Virus record (IMG/VR): IMGVR_UViG_3300002835_000172
Location: 1-64,000 of that record
Origin: a virus
Strand: one strand, 5' to 3'
Length of the DNA: 64,000 bases
Part shown: piece by piece, positions 1 through 5,702 of the stretch
Layout: each line of letters starts with the position of its first letter
Numbering within the stretch: position 1 is the stretch's first letter
Position numbers and translations under genes: made by a program
Notes under the pieces: generated by a model
What the model was told of the DNA's origin: nothing
Seen by the model: the letters and a program-made list of their open reading frames with translations, nothing else
Databases searched by the model: none

Positions 1-161
1 TGCGACACTTCATCCCGTGTGGATGCCAAGTTGTGAATTGACTCATCGTCCATGCGTCCGTGAATAAGATCGTCCACGATCGCACCAATAACGCCAATAC
101 CCGTTGCGCCGATGCCTAGATAATTCTCTGCAAGGACTTCACTGATAGATACTGTCTCCAT
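1..161 (-). CDS. Hypothetical protein, cut by left edge
   Basis: Open frame of 53 codons that starts with ATG at 161 and runs off the left edge. It begins METVSISEVLAEN and has a glycine/isoleucine-rich stretch (GIGATGIGVIGAIV) that could be a short membrane helix, followed by an acidic segment. The start lies one base after the stop of the upstream gene (163-369), so the two are probably translationally coupled. No family recognised. Confidence 0.55.
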   Translation of the reverse strand, partial: METVSISEVLAENYLGIGATGIGVIGAIVDDLIHGRMDDESIHNLASTRDEVS

Positions 162-162
162 A

Positions 163-369
163 TTATTTGCCACCATTCTCGATACCGTATTCCTGCGTAT
201 TCATAGTTGAATAATCAGTCAATAGGATGAACTCTACAAGTCCGTCATCGTCTGAATGACAACCGATCATTGCGTCGCACCATGCTTGTGCGTCCCCGTA
301 GTCCGCAAACTCGCGGTTGAATATTGACTTATCTGTATCCTTCGCAATTCTTACGCTTGCTAATATCAT
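163..369 (-). CDS. Small hypothetical protein (68 aa)
   Basis: Start placed at ATG 369 because GGAG lies 6 bases upstream; an earlier in-frame ATG at 381 has no ribosome binding site and overlaps that GGAG. The protein (MILASVRIAKDTDKS...) is acidic in the middle (SDDDGLVEF) and has the size and composition of a phage early-operon protein. It is the second last gene of the leftward operon. No family recognised. Confidence 0.6.
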   Translation of the reverse strand: MILASVRIAKDTDKSIFNREFADYGDAQAWCDAMIGCHSDDDGLVEFILLTDYSTMNTQEYGIENGGK

Positions 370-458
370 TGCTGTCTCCATTGTCTAGTAGGTATTTGGT
401 AATCGGCTTGCGCCTTGTGCCTAGTTGGAATTGAATCCCACGCCATATGCGCTAGGCG

Positions 459-473
459 ACTCACCTAGTGAGT
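459..473. repeat. Short perfect inverted repeat after gene 475-915
   Basis: ACTCAC-CTA-GTGAGT, six-base perfect arms, sits just past the stop codon of the leftward gene 475-915. It could be a weak terminator stem or an operator. There is no following T-run, so a factor-independent terminator is unlikely. Confidence 0.35.
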
Positions 474-474
474 G

Positions 475-915
475 TTATGCACTGTGTGTGCCGTCACCGC
501 CCATTGCGATGAGTGTTGCACGATTCCACGCCTCACGCACTGCATCGTTTGCAATTAGTGCCGTGTTGGTGGTGAGTAGTTCAATGACTTGCGCCTCAAA
601 CTGATCTAACGCCTTTGCGCTGTATCGTGCGATCGGTTGCGATGCAACCATGCCGTGTGGGTAGTTCACCGTGTCAAAGATCGTGAACTGCACCGACTCA
701 TAACCACGCGAACGATCGTAATACGCGAACTGAATGAACGCGGTGAATCGCTTGCGGTCTGCATCGTGCGAGATACCGAGTGACACCATCCCACCGACTA
801 GTTCGCCTTCAAACTGAATTGACTGCGAAGGACTGTACCAACGGTAAGAGATCTCACGATCTTTGACTTTGCGTATTGCTTGTGCGAAGTTCGCACTTTG
901 CGTGATAACTGACAT
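475..915 (-). CDS. Hypothetical protein (146 aa)
   Basis: Start chosen at ATG 915 (MSVITQSANFAQAIRK) because GGAG lies 6 bases upstream; the frame stays open to 1071 but those extra codons have no ribosome binding site and cross a palindrome. The protein is a mixed alpha/beta globular type with aromatic strands (RWYSPSQSIQF, FIQFAYYDRSRG) and an Ala/Leu-rich C-terminal helix. No family recognised. It follows a long non-coding stretch, so it probably has its own promoter. Confidence 0.65.
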   Translation of the reverse strand: MSVITQSANFAQAIRKVKDREISYRWYSPSQSIQFEGELVGGMVSLGISHDADRKRFTAFIQFAYYDRSRGYESVQFTIFDTVNYPHGMVASQPIARYSAKALDQFEAQVIELLTTNTALIANDAVREAWNRATLIAMGGDGTHSA

Positions 916-936
916 GTCTAACTCCATTCCTAGTAG

Positions 937-954
937 ATAAGCGATATTGCTTAT
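937..954. promoter_or_regulatory. Palindrome upstream of gene 475-915
   Basis: ATAAGC-GATATT-GCTTAT, a perfect inverted repeat 22-39 bases before the chosen start codon. Its position and symmetry fit an operator for a dimeric repressor. No clear -35/-10 pair was found beside it. Confidence 0.35.
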
Positions 955-1166
955 ACACACACAATACGCAATAGGTGTTACAGAGTGTGACATCGCCACT
1001 GTGCGGTATCGCGTATCCGCTATATCCGTGATCCAATATCTACGATCAGATATACGATCATTCATCGGCATCCCCGACCTTCGATCGAGTACCCGACCAA
1101 CTAATTACCCGACCAAACAACCGACGCACGGCGACGGAGCCCCGCAAGTATTTGTTTACCCGCATC

Positions 1167-1197
1167 AGCCCCGCGTGCATCGTCGCACGGCGGGACT
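1167..1197 (-). repeat. GC hairpin element A (AGTCCCGC...GCGGGGCT)
   Basis: Read on the minus strand the outer arms are AGTCCCGC and GCGGGGCT (one G-U pair in RNA), enclosing an inner CGTGC/GCACG stem. The same paired words occur at 1499-1539 and 3915-3954. On the plus strand the pairing has an A-C mismatch, so the minus-strand RNA is the better fold, matching the direction of the surrounding operon. Confidence 0.5.
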
Positions 1198-1210
1198 ACA
1201 GATATCAAAA

Positions 1211-1443
1211 GTCAAGTTTTTTGGCATGATCGGCTGTTCCCGACGTCATCGGCAATCGGCAAATTGACGTTCACTCGACGTGATCGACAAGAAAGTCAAC
1301 TTTTTGCAAATTGTCGAAAAAAATGCGTTTTTACCGATTCTTCTGGTTTTCTGGAAGCCTTATGTTATAAGGGTTTCATGGAGGTGGGTTTTGTGGAACT
1401 TCCCGAGCCGAGAGAAAACCGTCGAAAAGAACAACTTTTTGCA
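1211..1443 (+). repeat. Iteron-like T-rich direct repeats
   Basis: Three related copies: GTCAAGTTTTTTGGCA (1211-1226), GTCAACTTTTTGCA (1295-1308) and ACAACTTTTTGCA (1431-1443). Copies two and three are accompanied by GTCGAAAA words (from 1313 and 1421). All point the same way. Direct repeats of this size in a non-coding region fit binding sites of an initiator or regulator; which one cannot be told. Confidence 0.4.
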
Positions 1444-1498
1444 CATCCGGCTGCCAGGTCCCATGATTCCGGGTAGGTCCTGCTTCAGGGTGCTTGGA

Positions 1499-1539
1499 AG
1501 CCCCGTTAGGTTACTTGCGCTGAAGTACAGCGCGGGACT
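1499..1539 (-). repeat. GC hairpin element B after gene 1539-1739
   Basis: Minus-strand RNA can pair AGUCCCG with CGGGGCU around an inner GCGCTG/CAGCGC stem with a 5-base loop. It abuts the stop codon of the gene at 1539-1739. It could protect or end that transcript, but no T-run follows. Second of three related elements. Confidence 0.45.
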
Positions 1540-1739
1540 CAGAAGAGAGTGGGCGCATCATCAAATTGGTTGCGCACTTCGGTGCAGATTTTGTGGGCGT
1601 ATCCGAGTGGGGCTGAGGGTTTCTTTGGTGTCCCCAAGTATTTGCCATCTCGGTATTCGATCCATGAAACGATCTTCACGCAGTAGGCGTGGTTCGTTGT
1701 GTCTATTTCTTGTTCACAGATGGAGCAGTTGACTTTCAT
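1539..1739 (-). CDS. Small Cys/His zinc-binding-type protein (66 aa)
   Basis: ATG start at 1739, directly after the stop of the upstream gene. The protein begins MKVNCSICEQEI, giving a CxxC pair at residues 5 and 8, with a HxxC pair (HKIC) near residue 49; this arrangement suggests one bound zinc. No specific family recognised. Last gene of the operon before the non-coding region. Confidence 0.65.
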   Translation of the reverse strand: MKVNCSICEQEIDTTNHAYCVKIVSWIEYRDGKYLGTPKKPSAPLGYAHKICTEVRNQFDDAPTLF

Positions 1740-1964
1740 TTATGCGGTGGCTTCTGCTTTCAGAGGGGCGACGATCACGGAGAGTAGATCTTCTACAGGG
1801 AATTGTAGGTCGCTATGTGACCTGATGTCAAGGAGAAGGTCGATCATTTCTGATGATGACACGAGTTCACGACCTGAGATATGTTTGATCGCATTGTCTA
1901 TGAGGTTAGTAATAGTGCTAATTTGTTGTGCTGTTTCCAAGAGACTTCTTCTTTCTAGGTGCAA
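1740..1964 (-). CDS. Small hypothetical protein (74 aa)
   Basis: Open frame with a TTG start at 1964, or another TTG about ten codons later. It overlaps the 3' end of the upstream gene by 47 bases. The product (MHLERRSLLETAQQ...) is predicted to be mostly helical with a Leu/Ile-rich middle (SEMIDLLLDI). The start is uncertain and no family is recognised. Confidence 0.5.
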   Translation of the reverse strand: MHLERRSLLETAQQISTITNLIDNAIKHISGRELVSSSEMIDLLLDIRSHSDLQFPVEDLLSVIVAPLKAEATA

Positions 1965-2118
1965 TAGTTGGTAGATAGTTTATCGCATAATCGTAGGTAT
2001 GACGCAGACAAACGATGTTGTCGTTGTACAAGGAGAGTGCTGTCGAACAGCCTTCCCATGCACAACGCCGAACACCGTTGCTGTCTTTTTTAGGTATAAG
2101 AACAGGTTTACTCTGCAA
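1918..2118 (-). CDS. Small zinc-finger-like protein (66 aa)
   Basis: Contains RRCAWEGCSTALSL followed by IVCLRH, a Cys-x4-Cys-x12-Cys-x2-His pattern typical of a small zinc ribbon. There is no ATG at the N-terminus. I place the start at TTG 2118, 10 bases after a GAGGAG ribosome binding site inside the end of the upstream gene; a TTG at 2142 has no such site. Real gene likely, exact start uncertain. Confidence 0.55.
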   Translation of the reverse strand: MQSKPVLIPKKDSNGVRRCAWEGCSTALSLYNDNIVCLRHTYDYAINYLPTIAPRKKKSLGNSTTN

Positions 2119-2557
2119 GTTTCGCCCACTCCTCGTCGCCAATGAGTTCTGATGCTTGCAGTATCGCTTCCTCTACATCAAAGTGCACGCAGTTCAACCA
2201 ACCCGCTTCGCCAACTGTGTCGTCGTCTGCGTACAGATCAAACCATGCATTGTTGTCAAACTCAATGCGTTCTTCGTCTATTGCTTTCTGCAACTGTTCA
2301 TCTGTTTCAATGCCTGCTTGCGCGAGACGGTCAGAGTATCTGATCACCTGATGGTTCGCATTGTCGATGCGTGCTTCTTTGCTATCCCAAACATGGAGAC
2401 GCATCTCGCCATCGCAGTAAACGCTGATGGTGCGGTCTTTGTAGGTAACCCGTGCCACAAGTTGGTGTGCATTTGCGTCCCAAACATAGAACGCAGGGTC
2501 TTTGCAGAACTCTCGCTCGTGGGGTGTTTGCTCACGGGTAATGATTAGGTCTTGCAT
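2108..2557 (-). CDS. Hypothetical protein (149 aa)
   Basis: ATG at 2557 preceded by AAGGAG at 5 bases, a strong ribosome binding site. The N-terminal half has beta-strand character (FYVWDANAHQLVARVTY); the C-terminal half is acidic and helical (EAILQASELIGDEEW). Member of the leftward early operon. No family recognised. Confidence 0.75.
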   Translation of the reverse strand: MQDLIITREQTPHEREFCKDPAFYVWDANAHQLVARVTYKDRTISVYCDGEMRLHVWDSKEARIDNANHQVIRYSDRLAQAGIETDEQLQKAIDEERIEFDNNAWFDLYADDDTVGEAGWLNCVHFDVEEAILQASELIGDEEWAKLAE

Positions 2558-2615
2558 TATTTCTCCTTAGTAGTTTTAGTAGTTGTAGAGATAGTAACGC
2601 AGGGGTGTTGTGCGG

Positions 2616-2819
2616 TTATGCGTTTCCTAACAACGCCAATGCTTCGTCTATTTCGATGGTTGTTTTGATGGAGTGATCCCCGTCGTATGCAACGGTGACA
2701 TAGTTTGCACCAACGGACGGGTTCTGTGCTATTTCACAGATAGACCCGTACGCCTGCGCTACTGCATCTAGATGGTTGTCTGCCTCGTAGACCATTTGCC
2801 AAGTGACGATGTACTGCAT
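2616..2819 (-). CDS. Hypothetical protein (67 aa)
   Basis: Start placed at ATG 2819, whose A overlaps the TAA of the upstream gene (TAATG), the coupling arrangement used repeatedly in this operon. The product (MQYIVTWQMVYEAD...) looks like a small alpha/beta protein; its pattern resembles short phage proteins with a TWxMxVEA-type strand. Function unknown. Confidence 0.65.
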   Translation of the reverse strand: MQYIVTWQMVYEADNHLDAVAQAYGSICEIAQNPSVGANYVTVAYDGDHSIKTTIEIDEALALLGNA

Positions 2820-3031
2820 TAGACGGACAGACTTTCCTGCCACGAGAACATTGGGGTAACACCAAACTCGTCTTTTACGGAACGGGTGCTGACCTCAACA
2901 TCAACCTTGTATTGCTCTAACAATGCGAGGATCTCTGCGAGTTCCGCCTTGTCGGTTGCGATGCTGTAACGCAACTCGTGCATACGGGTGTTTAGGGTCT
3001 CGAATGTTTGCTTTTTGTTACGGAGTTTCAT
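2819..3031 (-). CDS. Small coiled-coil-type protein (70 aa)
   Basis: ATG 3031 overlaps the upstream stop as TAATG. Residues about 1-45 are highly charged with heptad-like leucines and isoleucines (ELAEILALLEQYKVD), suggesting a short coiled coil. No family recognised; cotranscribed with its neighbours. Confidence 0.65.
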   Translation of the reverse strand: MKLRNKKQTFETLNTRMHELRYSIATDKAELAEILALLEQYKVDVEVSTRSVKDEFGVTPMFSWQESLSV

Positions 3032-3462
3032 TATTTATCTGCCTTTCGGTCTGCTTGTGGGTCTCTTATTTCATACTGACGACCTTCGCGTTTTACGAAG
3101 ATGTCAGGACGATCTTGAACGATCTTGCGGACGGTTGCTTCTGATATGTCGCCAATTTCTGCAAGTTCTTTTACGGTTATCAACTCAAACACATGGTTCT
3201 TGCACCAAGACATGATGTCTTGTTTGCCGTCTTGTGCCGTGCGCCAACCTTCACTTGGTTGTGCTTGCGCCAAGAGTTCTGCCTTGATGTTGTTTGGTAC
3301 GAGATCACGGACACGCTTAGGTACTTGCGCAACCCAAACAGGTTTACCGTATGTGTTGATCGCTTCGGTAACTTCGCGTATCGCGTCGTCTAGTTGTGTG
3401 TCTACTTCGTTGCTCATAGTACCCACTATACGCAACGGGTGTGACAAAGTGTGTGATGCCAT
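3031..3462 (-). CDS. Winged helix-turn-helix DNA-binding protein
   Basis: The C-terminal part (about residues 95-135) reads ITVKELAEIGDISEATVRKI followed by a short VKREGRQYEI hairpin, the pattern of a helix-turn-helix with a wing. The N-terminal half is a separate region with a KPVWVAQVPKRVRDLVP segment. ATG 3462 overlaps the upstream stop (TAATG); an alternative ATG at 3417 would give 128 aa. Likely an early transcription regulator, possibly of this operon. Confidence 0.7.
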   Translation of the reverse strand: MASHTLSHPLRIVGTMSNEVDTQLDDAIREVTEAINTYGKPVWVAQVPKRVRDLVPNNIKAELLAQAQPSEGWRTAQDGKQDIMSWCKNHVFELITVKELAEIGDISEATVRKIVQDRPDIFVKREGRQYEIRDPQADRKADK

Positions 3463-3767
3463 TAGAACAGTTCGCTTTCATCTAGGAGGAACTCAGGAAC
3501 TCGTAGTCCCATCTGCGCCTCGTCGATTACTATTGCTGTGTCGTCAAGGAGTTCACGGACTTTTCGTACCGCTTCCTTGAATACTGCTGTCTGCTGTGCC
3601 ATGTCTACTCGCAAGAGTTCCCCAAGTATGACCTCGTGGTTTTGGTCTAGTGCCCGTCGGATACGACTAAGACTCAGGTAGTCCTGATCCATGATCTCTC
3701 GCACACTCATTTGTGTTTCTGCCATTATTTTTATTACCTCTTCCAAAGTTCTAGGTTTATCTAACAT
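3462..3767 (-). CDS. First gene of the leftward early operon (101 aa, unknown)
   Basis: Helical protein beginning MLDKPRTLEEVIKI, with an SVREIMDQDYLSLSRIRRAL segment that could be helix-turn-helix-like. Three consecutive ATG codons at 3773-3765 lie on and just after a -10 box (TATAAT at 3777-3772), so translation is probably leaderless or nearly so; I chose the last ATG. No family recognised. Confidence 0.65.
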   Translation of the reverse strand: MLDKPRTLEEVIKIMAETQMSVREIMDQDYLSLSRIRRALDQNHEVILGELLRVDMAQQTAVFKEAVRKVRELLDDTAIVIDEAQMGLRVPEFLLDESELF

Positions 3768-3771
3768 CATC

Positions 3772-3800
3772 ATTATATACACAGCCCCAACAAATAGCAA
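3772..3800 (-). promoter_or_regulatory. Promoter of the leftward early operon
   Basis: Minus strand TTGCTA (3800-3795), 17-base spacer, TATAAT (3777-3772). It faces left, directly in front of the gene 3462-3767, and is divergent to the rightward promoter at 3964-3992. Confidence 0.7.
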
Positions 3801-3914
3801 CCCCGACAACAAACAAATGTTCGCCTCAGAAACCTATATACGCCACCGTTCAAGTTGGTGTATTCGATGTGTATGCCCGACTGTCGGGTAATGACGTCCC
3901 ACTTCTTGCTCGGG

Positions 3915-3954
3915 AGCCCCGCTTCGCTTCTTCGCCTTTCCAGTCGGCGGGACT
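3915..3954 (-). repeat. GC hairpin element C between divergent promoters
   Basis: Third copy of the AGTCCCGC...GCGGGGCT pair (minus strand), with 8-base outer arms and a 24-base interior. It lies between the leftward promoter at 3772-3800 and the rightward one at 3964-3992, and so could be a binding site for a regulator of both rather than an RNA element. Confidence 0.45.
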
Positions 3955-3963
3955 ATAAAAGAC

Positions 3964-3992
3964 TTGCAAATCCCCGACGGCTCAGATAAACT
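3964..3992 (+). promoter_or_regulatory. Rightward promoter for gene 4021-4620
   Basis: TTGCAA (3964-3969), 17-base spacer, TAAACT (3987-3992). The TAAACT box sits in AGATAAACTAAAAG, a context shared with the cassette promoters at 16-20 kb. The start codon at 4021 follows after a 28-base leader containing GAGG. Confidence 0.65.
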
Positions 3993-4020
3993 AAAAGAAA
4001 GTACTAGAAAAAGAGGTTGC

Positions 4021-4620
4021 ATGGTCGAGGAAGAACTAAAAGTTTTAGAAGAAGTCAGTAAACAATGGGTCTTGTGGCGCAAAACCAACAATATCCAAAA
4101 GAACTCGTGCATCTTGGCGTGCAACTTTGCGCATCAAATGCTGATCCGCCTCGGAGTTGAACACGAAGTCCTTCCTGTCGGAACCACAGTATTCAACCGC
4201 AAAGGTTGGGAAATGTTTGGAACCGCAGTCAACCAACTCCCTGATGATGCGTGGACAGTCCATTGTTCAAGCCAAACAGAAGGTTTGGGTTTTGGCGGAC
4301 ACACCGTAATACACACGGAGAACTACTTTCTCGACTTGACGGCGTTGCAGTTTTCTCGACCCGAGCACGAAATCTTTGTCGGCGAAACTTTATTAGTCCC
4401 GTTAGAGAATATGGAAGTTTTTGAGCGGGGCTCACAACCCCATGCGGTGCATCTCGCATTCCGAACCAACAAGTTTTGGACTTTCCCGATCGGGTCGGGG
4501 CTGTATTCGTACTACCTAGAGAAGTGGAACACGATCTACCGTAAGTCACCTGATTGGAACATCTCAGCGAGGGAGTTAGGTATCCCAAGCATCATTGAGG
4601 AACTGCGAAAAGGTAGTTGA
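4021..4620 (+). CDS. Possible Cys-His-Asp hydrolase-fold protein (199 aa)
   Basis: Unknown protein with an ordered Cys/His/Asp triad candidate: Cys in KNSCILACNFAHQML (near residue 29), His in GFGGHTVI (near 97) and Asp in YFLDLTALQF (near 106). This order is that of transglutaminase/papain-like peptidases, but the overall family is not recognised, so activity is an inference. Start chosen at ATG 4021 after GAGG; codons upstream to 3964 are in the promoter. No signal peptide. Confidence 0.65.
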   Translation: MVEEELKVLEEVSKQWVLWRKTNNIQKNSCILACNFAHQMLIRLGVEHEVLPVGTTVFNRKGWEMFGTAVNQLPDDAWTVHCSSQTEGLGFGGHTVIHTENYFLDLTALQFSRPEHEIFVGETLLVPLENMEVFERGSQPHAVHLAFRTNKFWTFPIGSGLYSYYLEKWNTIYRKSPDWNISARELGIPSIIEELRKGS

Positions 4621-4645
4621 CATTGTTATATATATTGGATACACT
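4617..4645 (+). promoter_or_regulatory. Promoter for LysM protein operon
   Basis: TTGACA (4617-4622), 17-base spacer, TACACT (4640-4645). The -35 box overlaps the stop codon of the upstream gene. One of the best sigma70-type promoters in the window. It would drive 4679-5666. Confidence 0.75.
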
Positions 4646-4678
4646 TTTATTACCTACTAGAAATACAAGGAGCAAGAA

Positions 4679-5011
4679 ATGAACGAGAACAGTTATCGAA
4701 CAGCAAAGACCGTGCTCATCACGGCGACAGTAACTATTGCGTCAGTATTCGCATTTAGTTTTCTGAAAGAACAGAACCAACAAGACAACGAGTTCTTTTG
4801 CAACGGAGCACCTATCACCATCAAAGACGGTGACACTCTCTATTGGATTGCACGCACAAACTGTGAAGGCAACACCATGAATGTTGTAGATGAACTTGTA
4901 CGAGTTTATGGAACTGACTTGACGATTGGTGACACGATCTTCCTACCTACGCACCCGAACTGTGAACTACGCATGACGGACGGCGGACAAGTAATGGAAG
5001 ATTGCAAGTAA
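4679..5011 (+). CDS. LysM-domain protein with N-terminal membrane anchor (110 aa)
   Basis: AAGGAG lies 8 bases before ATG 4679. Residues about 9-29 form a hydrophobic helix (TVLITATVTIASVFAFSFL), probably a signal anchor. The rest matches a LysM fold: ITIKDGDTLYWIARTNC at the start and LTIGDTIFLP at the end, about 45 residues. LysM binds peptidoglycan sugars, so the product likely sits at the cell envelope. Two pairs of cysteines outside the cytoplasm may form disulfides. First gene after a strong promoter. Confidence 0.8.
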   Translation: MNENSYRTAKTVLITATVTIASVFAFSFLKEQNQQDNEFFCNGAPITIKDGDTLYWIARTNCEGNTMNVVDELVRVYGTDLTIGDTIFLPTHPNCELRMTDGGQVMEDCK

Positions 5012-5050
5012 TAAACAAAAATATATAACTACTAGACAAGGAGAAAAGTA

Positions 5051-5233
5051 ATGAAAAAATTGTTTCACGACATCAGGCACGCAGAGGCACTTAGTTGGAT
5101 AATGGCTATTGTTTTTATTTTGTGGATTAGTCTTGCATTATCTGTCGGTTCACCTAGTGTCGGCTGTTCTGATGTTTACGCAGGATACGACACGGGTTGG
5201 TCTGATGTTTGCATGGACGATTACAGGGGGTAA
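5051..5233 (+). CDS. Small membrane protein (60 aa)
   Basis: AAGGAG precedes ATG 5051 at a spacing of 8 bases. One clear hydrophobic helix (ALSWIMAIVFILWISLALSV, residues about 13-32) follows a basic N-terminus, and the tail holds two cysteines (VGCSDVY, SDVCMDD). Probably a membrane protein with an external C-terminus. Function unknown; grouped with the LysM protein. Confidence 0.7.
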   Translation: MKKLFHDIRHAEALSWIMAIVFILWISLALSVGSPSVGCSDVYAGYDTGWSDVCMDDYRG

Positions 5234-5236
5234 CTA

Positions 5237-5407
5237 ATGTCCAACGAGAAACTAGATAACCCATACACAACGGAGTGTCTTGACTGTGGGATAAACCTAT
5301 GGTCACAGTACCTTCACTACTTAGGTATGGACAACGACACCGCACAATGTGCGAACTGTCTAACAGCAAACCCTACCAAATACGAAAGATGGAGCGACAT
5401 AGTATGA
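5237..5407 (+). CDS. Small zinc-ribbon protein (56 aa)
   Basis: Begins MSNEKLDNPYTTECLDCG and has a second pair CANC near residue 38, giving a CxxC-x20-CxxC zinc ribbon. It starts 3 bases after the previous stop and ends in an ATGA overlap with the next gene, so it is clearly part of the operon. Target unknown. Confidence 0.65.
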   Translation: MSNEKLDNPYTTECLDCGINLWSQYLHYLGMDNDTAQCANCLTANPTKYERWSDIV

Positions 5408-5529
5408 GCGAACAAAACGGACAACTACCAACCTTTGGCGAATGGTGCGACCTGCATTCATTCAACCCCGACAATGACGACAACTTTAGTCTCTACCTGA
5501 ATTGGTTACAGAGAGAAACGAGCAAGTAA
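5404..5529 (+). CDS. Small hypothetical protein (41 aa)
   Basis: ATG 5404 overlaps the stop of the zinc-ribbon gene (ATGA), and its own stop overlaps the next start (TAATG). The product is short and acidic (TFGEWCDLHSFNPDNDDN). The double coupling is the main reason to believe it. No family recognised. Confidence 0.55.
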   Translation: MSEQNGQLPTFGEWCDLHSFNPDNDDNFSLYLNWLQRETSK

Positions 5530-5666
5530 TGAACACCACAGAACAAGAAACCATTGAAGTAACCCTCGACGCATTAGACGAAACCGTAAACGAACTAGAG
5601 CGTCTAATGGCGTTACTAGCAGAGCGTCTAGGCGCAAAACCTGTCACCCACTACCAAGACAAGTAA
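5529..5666 (+). CDS. Small acidic helical protein (45 aa)
   Basis: ATG overlaps the previous stop codon. The product (MNTTEQETIEVTLDALDE...) is a single amphipathic helix with leucines spaced for a coiled coil (LERLMALLAERLG). Last gene of the LysM operon, ending 25 bases before the SNF2 helicase start. Confidence 0.55.
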   Translation: MNTTEQETIEVTLDALDETVNELERLMALLAERLGAKPVTHYQDK

Positions 5667-5679
5667 CCCCAAGAGGGGC

Positions 5680-5702
5680 TAAACTTATCTAGTGTCAGAT
5701 AA
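5680..5702 (+). promoter_or_regulatory. -10 box and palindrome over the SNF2 start
   Basis: TAAACT (5680-5685) is followed after 6 bases by the GTG start at 5692, a leaderless arrangement. A perfect inverted repeat TTATCT-AGTGTC-AGATAA (5685-5702) covers the start codon, so a bound repressor would block both transcription start and translation. Upstream, CCCC-AAGA-GGGG could form a small hairpin. Confidence 0.5.

Larger units (their letters stand above)
916..1538. other. 620-base non-coding region with repeats and hairpins
   Basis: No frame here looks coding in either direction. It holds a palindrome near the 915 start, a direct 10-base repeat ACCCGACCAA (1091-1100 and 1107-1116), two GC hairpins (1167-1197 and 1499-1539), and repeated ACAACTTTTTGCA / GTCGAAAA words between 1211 and 1443. 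The left half is CG-rich and the right half is T-rich. It may be a regulatory region or replication origin; the sequence alone does not decide. Confidence 0.5.

Noticed and set aside
421-475. Possible minus-strand tRNA T arm (GGGATTCAATTCC)
   Set aside because: The stem has a mismatch and the loop has the wrong size; no acceptor or anticodon arm could be found around it.
1280-1732. Rightward 150-codon open frame in the non-coding region
   Set aside because: The product is rich in Arg/Ser/Cys/Trp with no domain pattern, it runs antisense over the zinc-type gene 1539-1739 for its second half, and has no ribosome binding site.
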